Of a DNA stretch of 64,000 nucleotides, positions 20,609-31,393 are shown in pieces. How positions within the stretch are numbered: the stretch's first letter is position 1; every line of letters starts with the position of its first letter. The notes under the pieces were generated by a model. That model was not told the origin of the DNA and searched no databases. It saw only the letters and a program-made list of their open reading frames with translations. Source of the DNA: Limnephilus marmoratus (Eukaryota; Arthropoda; Insecta; Trichoptera; Limnephilidae); the NCBI GenBank assembly GCA_917880885.1, contig OU862913.1:44239460-44303459 (forward strand). The letters are read 5' to 3'. The position numbers were made by a program, and so were the translations under genes.

Positions 20609-21544
20609 TTAAACCTGTTGAATGACAGGAGAATACATGTCCCAGCTCACATAGGTCTCATATAAATCGCTGTAACGCTCTTACTATCAGTGTGAGAAAT
20701 ATGGTCTAGGCGGTGTTAGAAAGGCAAAACACCAAGCTTTATAGTCAAATCTAAAAAATAACCAGAAAAGTTAAATGTACACCTTTATGAAATCAAATTT
20801 TGAATCGTAATATGAAGAAAAAAATTAACTCTATTAAATTATCAACTTTATTAAGTAATTTTTATTTTTAACTTTATGAGTAATATCTCAAATTATAATA
20901 TTTAATTAAATGAAGACAATATTAGCGAAACTCAATCGAAAATCTAGAGACAAAAAAATCAAAAAAAGATATTGGCTCCACTGGGACTCAAACCCAGGAC
21001 CCTTTGCTTACATGGCAAGTGCTCTACTAACTGAGCAACGAAACCCATATCAAATTCGGTCACTTTTAAAGTTGAAAATAAAAATAAATATTCATCCTAG
21101 ACTTGCAGAAAAGTCAAATTTATCCAGACACTATCTAGATAGCATTTAGTTCGAGTTCAATCTTGCAATCATACATAAAGATAGCAGCCAATAATACGTG
21201 CGCTAAAAAAATGAAGATAGTGTTGGTAGTTCTTAGTCAAAGTATGATACGGTTAAAAGTGACAAAAAGTGAAATTTATAATACATTTGTCTAATAAGAT
21301 ATGTATGTGTTTTTTTTTGTCGTTATCAGTTTTTTTAGTTAGAAAAAAACGTAAGTCGAGCCATTTTCAAAACTTTTTTATGTTTGCATGCAATTTTTTT
21401 TTTTAAATTATGTTTATTACGAATTATAAAATTTTAAAGCGTTTCTCATCACCTTTCAAAAACCGTTTTTAGTTTTGGGATATGTTCAGAAATATTCCAT
21501 TTATTTGCATTTTATTAAAATACCCCAAAATTCTGAAGGATTAA
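20609..21544. mobile_element. TTAA-type MITE, family X copy E, with a nested tRNA-shaped repeat
   Basis: TTAA at 20609-20612 and 21541-21544. The left third matches the family (AGAAATATGGTCTAGGCGGT) and the right end matches the 2.9-kb copy (CCGTTTTTAGTTTTGGGATA, then TTTATTTGCATTTTATT). About 400 bp in the middle (20880-21285) is a different repeat containing a tRNA-like core, so that repeat inserted into the MITE. Confidence 0.65.
20973..21045 (-). tRNA. tRNA-shaped core of a repeat, probably not a functional tRNA
   Basis: The minus strand folds as a canonical 73-nt cloverleaf: acceptor GGTTTCG/TGGAGCC (with G-T pairs), D arm GCTC-AGTTAGTA-GAGC, anticodon arm CTTGC-CATGTAA-GCAAA, T arm CTGGG-TTTGAGT-CCCAG, discriminator A. 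Position 33 is A instead of the nearly universal U; nominal anticodon is TGT. A second copy with shared flanks exists at 25885-25957, so this is a repeat component. Its A and B boxes could still drive Pol III. Confidence 0.55.
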
Positions 21545-22249
21545 AAGTTATGAAAAAAATGAGAAATAGCTCATAACCTAACCTAAACTATTTAAACATT
21601 TTTTTCTAAAAATTATTTCATCAATTTTAATGACTTTTAAAAGATGTGTTGAATTGATTTTATTACGAATTGTCCGGTCACCACCTCAATACTAGCTTTT
21701 ATCTTACTTATAGTGCCGGTTTTATAAACAAAGTACCAAATTTCAGTTATGCAATGAACCGTTTTTGGTTATCGGACCGCTATCCGTTTGTTATCTTATT
21801 TTACGTATTATAAACAAATGTGCATTACTAGCGGTCATCGGTTACATTTAGTCCCAAGGTTTTATTACTTGGGTACCTAACTCTCCGTATACTATATTGC
21901 ATACTTGCATTGTTATACGGATGCGTCGACTTGGAGATTCCTGTAAAATTGCCAGTTGCTTACAACATTGATCCCAGAGCTTATGGGCATATTACATGTT
22001 TCCATTCTGCCTCGCAATTAGGTTGTAGATACCAAATTGCACTGTGTAAACAAGACATTGAATGTTTCCATGTCATTGCGCGTCATCTTTCCACCGCATT
22101 GAAAATATTCAACTTGTTTAATATTTTCAATGCGATTGGTTCTGTTGTCCTTCGTGCGCATGCGCGAATGCGGCGTTGCATGCGCGCATGCAACACCGCA
22201 ATTGTCAAACTGTGACTGTTTATTTTGTAGTGAGTTGTCAACATAGAAA

Positions 22250-22432
22250 ATGGTTTTTAAATGGAGGGAAGAGCATACGCCTCTGTTCTCAGAGCACTTT
22301 AAGAACTATCCAAGCCTGTGGAACATTAAATCAGAGGGATATAATTCCCGCGCGCACGACCTGTTTCGAAGACATTCTAAACTCTATGACAGCAATATGA
22401 TTGTATGGTCCACTTCTGTCAAGTACGTCTAA
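22250..22432 (+). CDS. MADF-like DNA-binding domain fragment
   Basis: ATG at 22250 opens a 60-codon frame with FKWREEHTPLFSEHFKNYPS followed by LWNIKSEGYNSRAHDLFRRH. This matches the start of a MADF domain (helix 1, then YP-x-LW, then Y-x-N/S-R), a Myb/SANT-like DNA-binding fold. It ends after ~55 residues, before the domain would be complete, so it is a first exon or a truncated copy. A CpG-bearing region (22155-22200, GCGCATGCGCGAATGCGG) lies upstream. It is located inside the TIRs at 21711-24312, which suggests a transposon accessory protein; a host gene first exon is the alternative. Confidence 0.5.
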   Translation: MVFKWREEHTPLFSEHFKNYPSLWNIKSEGYNSRAHDLFRRHSKLYDSNMIVWSTSVKYV

Positions 22433-22622
22433 ACAGCACACCCTTTCAATTGTACGCCGTTCTACCAAATCTCATCAATGTGGTTGATGTGTGTAATATC
22501 GCCATAGAAATGTAGTATTAATAATAACTTATTTATTGTTATTTAGTTTAATTTGTAGAACCCCATTTTAATTTTTATTTCTTTTATGTATTCTAATATT
22601 AATTTAAAAAAAAAAATGTTTA

Positions 22623-22770
22623 TTTATAAACTGGAAAACGAGTTCATCTATGCAATTATTAATTATTAGTACGCGTGACAGATGTTTCGCCTTCTGAAGG
22701 CATTATCAAACTAGGCGAAACAGCTATCATGCGTAATAATAATTACATAGCAGAACTTGTTTATAAATAA
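22623..22770. repeat. Foldback, imperfect ~55-bp arms
   Basis: TTTATAAACTGGAAAACGAG...GACAGATGTTTCGCCT pairs with AGGCGAAACAGCTATCATGC...CTTGTTTATAAA. A probable MITE nested in the larger TIR element. Confidence 0.7.
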
Positions 22771-22904
22771 ACGGTTTTTATAAATTGAATAATAATATTA
22801 TTGAATGTATAAAAGAAATAAAGCTTGACTGGCGTTACTGACTGATTTAGATAATAAATAAATAACAGAGCGCCGAGAACAACTTCTAACTTACAACTTT
22901 TGTA

Positions 22905-24118
22905 AGTAAGTGATCCAGAAACTAATCATTAAAATAATCCTAAAGAAACCCTCCACTTTTCCAACAGAAACGCTTTTCGCAGAATTCACGGTGCCTCGAG
23001 TAGAGAATATCTTCAAGAAAAATGCAATTATCCAAATTTACAAAGATAATGTCATCAAAATAAATAATAATATTTATATAAAATATAAAAAAACATATGT
23101 GCGACCTCTCCTGGAATATGCTTTCCAAATATGGAGTCCTTACTTCGCAAAGGATATAAATCTGATGTCGGGAGTACAGAGACGTTTCACTAAAATACCA
23201 AGAGCTTTGAAAGATCGGCGATATGAAGATAGACTCAAGGAATTAAGATTACCAACCTTAAAAGATAGAAGAGAAAGGGGTGACTTGATCGAGTCCTTCA
23301 AAATTTTATCTGGACACTACAGCTGCCCCCCTGCCCCTGCCCCTGACTGGCATCCAAGGAATCTTCACTACTAGTAAAAATATAATTATCCGTGGACACT
23401 CGAAAAAAATTACCAAAACGCCTTTTGCATCTAATCCTAGAAAACACTTCCTTGCAAATAGAGTGGTGGATGCTTGGAATAAACTCCCACAACATGTCAT
23501 CGATGCAACTAACATAAACCAATTCAAAGCTCAAATAATAATAATAATTTAAAAAAATTTGAAACTCACCAATCAAAAAGATATGAAGACAACATCAAAA
23601 TACCAAAATTTAATACAAAACTAATGCAAACCAATTATATCTATTTAGGAATAAAGTTTTTCAACAACCTTCCTATTGAAATAAAAAAAAACCAAAGACA
23701 TCAATAAACTGAAACTCAAACTGAAGCTACACTTCATCAGGAATAATTAACTAAATAATTACCTGTTTTTCTCTTTCTTTTTATTTATGTATTATTAATC
23801 TATATTCATCTCTATTTTATTTAGATTTTTTGAATTTCTCCTAAGTGCACAATATTTTAGTATGTAACCGTATCCTATGTATGTACACCTATACATATAG
23901 ATGATCCAGAAGTCTCAATTGATCCTATTATATACTTACCTATTGCGTAATGTTATTCTATTTCAGTTATAATTAGTGTAACTCGCTCATCAAGCACAAG
24001 AACTAGCTTCTTCTTTGGTGAGATTGCAATTTTTAAATAATTTCTGTACCGATTTGTAATTTATACAACTCCACTGTTCAATTATTATTTATATATCTAT
24101 ATTAAAATAAATAAAAAA
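22905..24118 (+). pseudogene. CR1-like LINE 3' relics (two pieces)
   Basis: First piece: YVRPLLEYAFQIWSPYFAKD, then GVQRRFTKIPRALKDRRYED, then LRLPTLKDRRERGDLIESFK (22910-23340); a shifted frame reads ANRVVDAWNKLPQHVIDATN to ~23530. Second piece, 23550-24118: KFFNNLPIEIK plus an untranslated tail ending in AAATAAATAAAAAAAA. Both are typical CR1/Jockey C-termini and 3' tails, with frameshifts. Confidence 0.75.
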
Positions 24119-24389
24119 AACTGTCTAAAAACGTCAGCAAACGGGTCGTTATCGATTTAACTGACCAAAATCGGTTCGTAAAGCATTAACTGCTACATAA
24201 CCGACCGGTAGCCTTGTGAATGTTTATAAAACGGTAAAATCAAGCGGTAGACCAATTATTAGTTAAAAATGGTATCAAGCGTGGCGAACGGATGGTTATA
24301 AAACCGGCCCTAACACCATAATTTGTTTTATGTGACGTCTTATATAAACCTAGTATATATCTATCCTAGTACTATCTTACACGAGTACA

Positions 24390-24675
24390 CAAGGGCGGAT
24401 CCAGGATTTGTTTCTGGGGGGGGCACAAGGGGCGGACGGGCAAAAAAATCAACAATTCAGGATTTTTTTCTGGGGGGGGGCACAAGGGGCGGACGGTTAC
24501 AAGTTCAAGTATATATAGGAAGATTTACGAAAGTGTCAAAACAATATAAAAATTAAATGTTCAATAAAGACAGTTTCTGCATCTAAGTATGTACTGTGGT
24601 GGAATCTCCACAGTACACAAAAATACGTCTGGGGGGGGGCACGGGGGCACGTGCCCCCCCCAGAATCCGCCTATG
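24390..24675. mobile_element. 286-bp hAT-type MITE with perfect 8-bp TSD
   Basis: CGAGTACA occurs at 24382-24389 and at 24676-24683. Ends CAAGGGCGGATCCAGG and CCAGAATCCGCCTATG are inverted. Internally a module (GGATTTNTTTCTGGGGGGGG, CACAAGGGGCGGACGG) is tandemly repeated. No coding capacity. Relatives occur at 28485-29165. Confidence 0.85.
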
Positions 24676-24689
24676 CGAGTACATATTTC

Positions 24690-25020
24690 TTTTCAATACT
24701 ATCTCATTGTACTTCTAATAACAACTGTATCACTTCAGCGATATCATTTTTGTGTACTTAACCATTAATGCCATATTCAAAGAAATACATTGTTTCTCCC
24801 TGAATCACCTTTCCCGTGCGTCCCCGTTACCCTCCCGTGTCCCCTTCCTAGCTTTCTTTATAAATTATATACAGCCTTTATGTTATTCTGATGTATGAGC
24901 TATATTATTGTAAGGTTTTATTAAAACCCATTCAGTAGTTTTTGCGTGAAAGCGTAACAAACGCAAACACACATACATCCATACAAGCTTTCGCATTTAT
25001 AATATTAGTAAGAAGATACC
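24690..25020 (+). repeat. Interspersed repeat 3' tail
   Basis: Contains CATTCAGTAGTTTTTGCGTG and CGCATTTATAATATTAGTAA, a tail type also present at 48940-49030. No gene. Confidence 0.55.
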
Positions 25021-25094
25021 TAGAGCAGTAACAGTACGATTAATACTATCTCGTCCGTTCTCGAGCACCGTCTTTTGAAGAAATCTGATTGTAT

Positions 25095-25275
25095 TGTTTT
25101 ACCCACGAATTATTTTGAATATTGATAAAATGGCGGTTTATAAATAAATATAGCAACGAGCTGCTCTCCCCTCGGTATTTACCTAATAAGTGATAAGAAA
25201 GGTGTGGTTGTTGGGAATTGCGATAAGCTCGTAACAGACTGATACTGCAAAAGCCTGAATACATTTATCATTATC
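25095..25275 (+). repeat. Dispersed repeat family Z, copy 2
   Basis: Aligns with 12985-13215 through GATAAAATGGCGGTTTATAA and GTGATAAGAAAGGTGTGGTT. Confidence 0.6.
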
Positions 25276-25880
25276 AAGTCCTCCATCGTTGTTAAAACAT
25301 CTCACACCTCGTGTCTTTCTAATCTTTTCTTCTATTTAGAGAAAAATTTTATATCTTCTTCAGTATTTAGTGGGAAATCAGTTCAGAATTAAGAAAATAA
25401 TTTAGCTGAGAGTTGTCTTGTGTGCAAAACTGATTTCAACAAAAACTTGGCAATTAGTTATCTACCTTACTGTATTACCAGTGTTAAGTTGTAATAATAT
25501 TAAAGTAATTGACTTTTCTCCGTATCAATCAAGAATCATCAACATCTTCCGGTAAGTCCTTTTTAAACTAACTGATGCAATGGATTGTATTTATAACTCC
25601 ATTTTATATTCACTTAACTACAAATAAGTACTTATGTTATCTTTTCTCTTTCGGAGACACCTATATCCTTTCTCAGGGCCGGCCCAGAACCAAGCTTTGC
25701 CCGGCTTGAGTCAAATTTTGGCGTCCCTTGTCAAAACCAGTAGACGTCTACACTGTTATCAATAATATTTTCATAACGCACATATTATTGGCTGCTATCT
25801 TTATATACGAGAATGAAGATAATGTTGATAGTTCTTGGTCGATGTATGATACAGTTAAAGTTAAAAGTTACCGAATTGGA
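25276..25880. other. Intergenic; flank of the tRNA-shaped repeat from ~25770
   Basis: 25276-25660 shows nothing recognisable. AGGGCCGGCCCAGAACCAAG at ~25677 resembles a DNA-transposon end. From ~25770 the sequence (TATTATTGGCTGCTATCTTT) is shared, partly inverted, with 21175-21290. Confidence 0.35.
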
Positions 25881-25884
25881 TAAA

Positions 25885-25957
25885 GACACCTTAGCTCAGT
25901 TGGTATAGCTGTTGCTATGAAAGCAGAAGATCCTGGGTTCAAGTCCCAGAGGTGCCA
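25885..25957 (+). tRNA. tRNA-shaped core of a repeat, second copy
   Basis: A 73-nt cloverleaf with T arm CTGGG-TTCAAGT-CCCAG and acceptor GACACCT/AGGTGCC (one mismatch). The D stem GCTC/TAGC has one mismatch. Position 33 is A, as in the copy at 20973. Flanks such as CGATTGAGTTTCGCCAATAT are shared with the other copy, so it is a repeat rather than a single-copy tRNA gene. Confidence 0.5.
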
Positions 25958-26109
25958 ATATCTTTTTCTGATTTTTCTGTCTCCAAAATTTTCGATTGAG
26001 TTTCGCCAATATTGTCTTCATTTAATTAAATATTACAATTTGAGGTTTTACTCGTAAATTTAAAAATAAAAATAATATATTTTTTTGTTTTTTTTTAATT
26101 AAGTATTAT

Positions 26110-26330
26110 TCTTTTAAAAAGTATTTTAGTACCGTTGTGACGTGAAGCTCGATGAAACGAAAAATAGCGACACTAAAAAGAGACAAACACATACCTTAAA
26201 GGCATTTAGTCTGCCGTAGAATGAGATAGTATAATCAGATTCCCCTTTTTGTCTACTTTTCTGAAGGCTTCACTTCTACCGTGTGTGAATCGCACACTCT
26301 GTTTTTTTAAGTAAAACTTCTTTACGCACG
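26110..26330 (-). repeat. Dispersed repeat family Y, minus copy
   Basis: Reverse of the 2060-2290 copy: GAAGCTCGATGAAACGAAAA, GACACTAAAAAGAGACAAAC and TTCACTTCTACCGTGTGTGA in the same order. Confidence 0.65.
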
Positions 26331-27059
26331 CTCGACACTTGGGGTAAACTGGTGAATGTGTTACGAAAAGTGGTAATTGTTAAGAAAAGTGGTGATTGTT
26401 ACGATAAATTACATGCGAACGGTAATCGATGCGAACGGTGATCTATTACTAGGCGGGCCTTTACGCACGCTTGTTATTTGTGTTATTGTTATATTGTTAA
26501 TGGACTATTTGTCCGTTAATAAATAAATTATATTCAGAACAACAGAATAAGGAAACTAACATATATATTTAGATGTTTAAGAGATATTTTAAACGAAAAA
26601 TTACTTAGAACGACATACTTCGCTTTCTGTCAATCAATTATACAATACGGCATTATAGGATGAGGCGGTACATATACAAATCAATTACAAACAATTTACA
26701 TATCACAAAAACTAATAATAAAAATAATTAAAAAAAAACCCTACTCATATTCATCAGAACTTTTATTCAAACAATTTAAGGTCAGAAAATTAAGTGCATT
26801 ATACTTTTATCATGCAACATTACAAATTTATAAAGATAATACAGGGTGGCCACAGACCTGAAAAACCTGGAATTATCAGGGAATTTTACCGAACCTGGAA
26901 TTATCAGGGAAATGTCAGGGAATTTCAAAATTTTTTTAGAATATCAGGGAATTCCAAAAATAGAACTAAATTCGTTATTTTGCGATTTGTGAAATCCCAA
27001 AGTTGTTTTATTGCGGTATTTTAAATAGGTACAATCTATATGATTTTAGATTTTCACGG

Positions 27060-27290
27060 CCAAAAATTTTATGGTTATTTCCTTTTGGGGTGTTATGCCG
27101 TGTTGCGCTACCTCCTCCTTTAGCCAACGTTTCGGACAGCGTTACAGTGTCCATCATCGGGGCAGATGTGTGTCCATCATCAGGGCACATCTGCCCTGAT
27201 GATGGACACTGTAACGCTGTCCGAAACGTTGGCTAAAGGAGGAGGTAGCGCAACACAGCATAATACCCCAAAAGGAAATAACCATAAAAG
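27060..27290. repeat. Foldback, ~100-bp arms
   Basis: GCGCTACCTCCTCCTTTAGC through ACAGTGTCCATCATC pairs with GATGATGGACACTGTAACGC through GGAGGTAGCGC, and outer arms extend to CCTTTTGGGGTGTTATG / CATAATACCCCAAAAGG. A half copy lies at 49265-49400. Confidence 0.8.
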
Positions 27291-27379
27291 GTACAATCTA
27301 TGTCCTAATAAAATCCTTATATATACATACACTTAAAATAACACATCTATAACAAATCAATCACATATCTTCGCAATTT

Positions 27380-27830
27380 AATTTTAAATGCCTTTATGCT
27401 CTCTTCCAATTTTATTTCTTCTGGTAATTCTTCAAATATCTTCAATGCTCCGTACATCAATGACTTTTGACTCTGTGTTTTTTTTGCTGAAGGGGAGTCT
27501 TAGTTCATTTCTTTTCCTCGTCTCATGTTGTTGCTTTGTAGTTTATCAATTTTTCTTAGGAATTCAATAGACGTATGGCCATTGATTATTTTGTAGATTA
27601 ACAATATAGTATTGAAGTAAATAATTTGTTTAAATGACAAGATATTTAACTCCTTCAACATTTTCTTGACTGAAGTGTACCTATTTTTCTTCAATATAGT
27701 TCTCATAGCTTTGTTTTGCAGAATTGTCATATGTTTCATTAATCCGTCGTTGGCTAAGAATAGAATGCTGCTACAGTAATTTATGTGTGGTACAATGATT
27801 GCGTTGTACCTACACATTTTTACTGGAGAC
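27380..27830 (-). pseudogene. CR1-like LINE fragment, minus (other half at 30360-30700)
   Basis: Minus-strand translation IIVPHINYCSSILFLANDGL, then LQNKAMRTILKKNRYTSVKK, then LKELNILSFKQIIYFNTILL is the CR1/Jockey post-RT region. At 30360-30700 the minus strand encodes GVPLGSI(L)...MYINDMIKVYGK, the RT core block. The two halves of one LINE are separated by the insertions between 27.83 and 30.36 kb. Confidence 0.75.
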
Positions 27831-28484
27831 TATACTCCTCAGACCCAGGAAAAAAAGTGTTTCAAAATCATTTTTAATTTTTGAATTTGTATATCTAAAA
27901 AACCACATAAAATAATTTTATTAAAAAAAGTTTTTTTTAATTCTCAATGTTTTCAGAATTGTATGTCTCTTGTAGGAGACGCTGGGTTTCTAGCAACTAG
28001 TTTGAATTAATAGTATTCCAGGAATCACATCACTTTTTTTATGTCGCCCACAGGAGACACTGGGTCCGAGGAGGACTATGTCAAGGAATCTTCTTATTCT
28101 TCCCAACAGCGAAATTTTTTTGGAAATCTTTCTAATAATTGGATTTGTATTTTGAGCGAAAGTCAATTTGTATATACTCAATTATTACTCAATGTTACAT
28201 TACTCAATGTTACATTAAGAATGCCCACGCCGTGAAGGGAGAGTCTCATGCTTGCCGCAAATTGACATTCCTCGACTGTATAGTCGAAGATTGGCGTCCA
28301 AAGGTTCCATTCGAATCAAAGTTGATTTGTGGTGAGCGGAGGTGAGATGTAATTTACTGGCATCTGCTACTTACAGCCTCCCACGCAAACGGCTATCTAA
28401 ATAGTAGATAGCATTTTATTTATCCAACCTAACCATCTTGTTAATATACGTAGAAAATAGCTACTTTACAAGGCACGTAAAGTG
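27831..28484. other. Intergenic, no gene recognised
   Basis: Holds a pair of similar words, GTAGGAGACGCTGGGTTTCT (27973) and CAGGAGACACTGGGTCCGAG (28050). Short open frames on both strands have no domain. Confidence 0.3.
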
Positions 28485-29165
28485 CAATTTAACAATGGGG
28501 GGGGGGGGGCTAAAACTTTCTTTATTAAAAATGTAATTTTTCTGTTTTGACACTTTCATAAACCTTCCTATACATTCTTGAACTTGTAAAAATAAACTTG
28601 AAGTATGATACTTCAAGTTTATTTCTAACAGTAATTGTTGATTTTTTTGCCCGTCTGCCCCTTGTACCCACCCAGAAAAAATCCTAACAGTAATTGTTGA
28701 TTTTTGTGCGTCCGCCCCTTGTGCCCCCCCCCCAGAAAAAAATCCTCACAGTAACAAGGGCGGATCCAGCTTTGGCGCCAGGGGGGGGGGGGGTCACATA
28801 GCGCCAGGGGGAGGTCACACAGTCGTGGTCAAGTCACAAGAAGTTATAATTCTATTTTGATAATAATAGATACAAGTAAAAAGAAGGTAGGTAATTTTCA
28901 TAATAATAGATACAGAAAATATATAAAAAAACATTATTAACAATTTTAATAAGTGGTCCACCTAGGTTCGGGACCCAGTCCAGGGGGGGTCATGACCCCC
29001 ATGACCCCCCCCCCCCCCCCCCCGTGGATCCGCCCTTGTATTTGTTGATTTTTTGCCCGTCCGTCCCTTGTGCCCCCCCCCCAGAAAAAATCCTAACAGT
29101 AATTGTTATTTTTTTGCCCGTCCGCCCCTTGTGCCCCCCAGAAAAAAATCCTGGATCCGCCCTTG
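28485..29165. mobile_element. Nested hAT-type MITEs with G/C homopolymers
   Basis: An inner unit runs from CAAGGGCGGATCCAGCTTTG (~28756) to GTGGATCCGCCCTTG (~29038). It sits within minus-orientation modules related to 24390-24675 (CTTGTGCCCCCCCCCCAGAA, ending CTGGATCCGCCCTTG at ~29165). Runs of 13 or more C or G occur at 28497 and 29006. Confidence 0.65.
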
Positions 29166-29633
29166 CTGCATACTATTGGTTGATATTGACAACTCTTGGA
29201 ACATATAGACATCATATGAGGTTGATTAGTTTTTGCAAAGAAATCAAAGAAAATAACATTCTAATGGTTTCACAAGTAGGTGTACATGTAGAGCATATAA
29301 AAATATTTACTTACTGTTTATAATGGTCGAATTTCATTATATATAATGGTACGTTGAAAGGAGGAGAAACAGAAATCGACAAAAAAACGTCAAAAACTTT
29401 TGCAATGAAATTTCAAATCAACCTGGTTTAGTGTATTCATGTGATGGCAAGTTTTTGAACTATCAATTGTCATCAAGCAAGGTCTAAAGTGATCTATGGT
29501 GAGGTTGTATTTGAAAATATGATTGGAATTATGAAATGGCAGCTTGTCAAAGATGACTAATTTTGGGGCCTCATATGAGTATCTCGTGTTCGAGAGGATA
29601 AAATGATTATGAGTTCATAATATTATTTTGCTA
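29166..29633. other. AT-rich, no gene recognised
   Basis: No domain-bearing frame and no repeat boundary seen. Confidence 0.3.
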
Positions 29634-30358
29634 TACAGGGTGTAACAGGACGTACCCGAGGGATTTTAACCAGCGATTCCTGAGCATATTTGGAGTAAAA
29701 AATGTAAATGAAATTTTGGTCTCCGGTGACTTTTTTAAAAATATTTTTTTTTCTTCAAATTCAAACAAAAAATTTCTTCCGCTTGTTGTCATTAGCCACT
29801 CAGCCGAGTAACCGACCAACCCCTCACCCCGCCTCCAACTGTCCCAACACCTAACATTTTTTAATGTTTTTGTAGAAAAAAAAAATAAAAAAAAAACATC
29901 AAAAATATCACCGGAGACCAAAATTTCATGTACATTTTTTTCTCCGAATATGCTCAGGAATCGATTGTTAAAATCCCTCGGGTACGTTCTGTTAAGGGAC
30001 GTACTTGACTTACTTTAACCAGTGATTCCTGACATTATTTGGAGTAAAAAATGTAAATAAAATTTTGGTCTCCGGTGACATTTTTGATGTTTTTTTTTTT
30101 CTACAAAAACATAAAAAAATGGTAGTTTTTGAACAGTTGGAGGCGGGGTAAGGGGTTCGTCGGACACCCGGCTGAGTGACCAGTGACGACATGTGGAAGA
30201 AATTTTTTATTGTTTGATTTTGAAGAAAAAATTTTTGAAAAAAAAAAAGTCGTCAAAAAAAGTCACCGGAGACTAAAATTTTATTTACATTTTTTACTCC
30301 AAATAATGTCAGGAATCACTGGTTAAAGTAAGTCAAGTACGTCCCTTAACACCCTGTA
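29634..30358. mobile_element. Two adjacent foldback elements of one family
   Basis: TACAGGGTGTAACAGGACGT at the left and GTCCCTTAACACCCTGTATA at the right are inverted. The module AACCAGCGATTCCTGAGCAT...TTTTGGTCTCCGGTGAC appears four times, alternating in orientation (29660+, 29950-, 30015+, 30320-). This gives two back-to-back hairpins, 29634-29995 and 30000-30358. Confidence 0.8.
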
Positions 30359-31393
30359 TATCAATGCGTCGTCTGCCATACTTTTACCATATACTTTTAT
30401 CATATCATTAATGTACATTATAAAAAGAATTGGTCAGAGAATAGACCCTAGTGGTACTCCCAATGTAATCTTCATTGGTTCGGAGATTGTCTGACCCACT
30501 TTTGTGGTTTGTTATCTATTAGTTAAATAATCCTTGAACCGTTTCAATGCTTTTCCTTTTATTCCATTTTTAGATAGTTTTTTGATGATTATATCTCTAT
30601 TTATCGTTTCAAAAGCTTGAAAAAAGTCTTCAGGCAAAATGTCATAAATTTGAAACAAGCGTATTTTGTTTTTAATAGATTATTGTGATGCAAAGAAATA
30701 ATAAATGCTGTTGGTGACGGAATTCCCTTTATTATTTATCTAACGAACGATATCCCCTTATGTCAAATTAAACATATCAGGGAAAATGTAGAAACTGCCC
30801 TGGAAAACCTGGAATTATCAGGGAATTTTGAAATCCGTTTTCTGTGACCACCCTGTAATATTCAAAATAAAGTTGCACCCTTTAAAAATAACAGAAATCT
30901 TAGACAAACATCAATACTTCTTACTCCAAAATGTAAAAACACAATAGGCCAGTTAAATCATAAATATCTCGGAGTTCATTTTTTTAATTCACTACCTGAA
31001 AAAATCAGAAACATGAACAGTAACATAAAATTTTTTTAAAACTCAGCTTAAAAATTATACCGCCCTTACACACAACCCCTGCTTATTTATGGGGTAATTC
31101 AAATATATATATTATGTAATTAATTATTGTTTAAAATTTATTGCAATTTATGTATCTTTACGTAAATAAAAAAAAGAGTTTGATAGTAGGTATAAATATT
31201 AGTGTCCGACCGAAACAGGACTTTCTACCGAAACTTTTTTAGACATTATTGTTTACTGAAATTTGGCTTATTTTTTACACTTATACAGACAGTTAACACA
31301 AATGTTAAATGAAATAAAAAAAGCAATAATTGAAGTACCCATATGTGAAAAAATAATTATAATTATTTTTTTTATGTTACTGCTATAAATTTG

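Larger units (their letters stand above)
21711..24312 (+). mobile_element. ~2.6-kb TIR element containing a MADF-like ORF, PIF/Harbinger candidate
   Basis: Left end AGTGCCGGTTTTATAAAC at ~21712 and right end GTTATAAAACCGGCCCTAAC at ~24312 are inverted. GGNCCGG-type ends plus a MADF-like ORF fit PIF/Harbinger elements, which often encode a Myb/SANT or MADF DNA-binding protein. The DDE transposase was not found, and LINE pieces (22905-24118) fill the right half. The target duplication is unclear. Confidence 0.5.
26842..30855. mobile_element. 4,014-bp TIR element with 5-bp TSD TAATA, nested repeats inside
   Basis: Ends CAGGGTGGCCACAGAC and TTTTCTGTGACCACCCTG are inverted. TAATA occurs at 26837-26841 and 30856-30860. 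The related LINE at ~46690 carries the same site once, so it is an in-window empty site. Sub-terminal AACCTGGAATTATCAGGGAA repeats occur at both ends. No transposase belonging to the element was recognised; the interior is mostly later insertions. A 5-bp duplication would suit Transib-like elements, but the terminus does not decide the class. Confidence 0.75.
26535..31100 (+). pseudogene. CR1-like LINE 3' end, split by a 4.0-kb transposon
   Basis: Sequence 26535-26841 resumes at 30861-31100. The join gives the same order as the minus-strand relative at 46476-46745: a stretch encoding YFYHATLQIYKDN, then NQVAPFKNNRSLTQTS, then FNSLPEKIRNMN. The intervening 26842-30855 is the inserted element. 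Stops and shifts make the LINE inactive. Confidence 0.8.
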
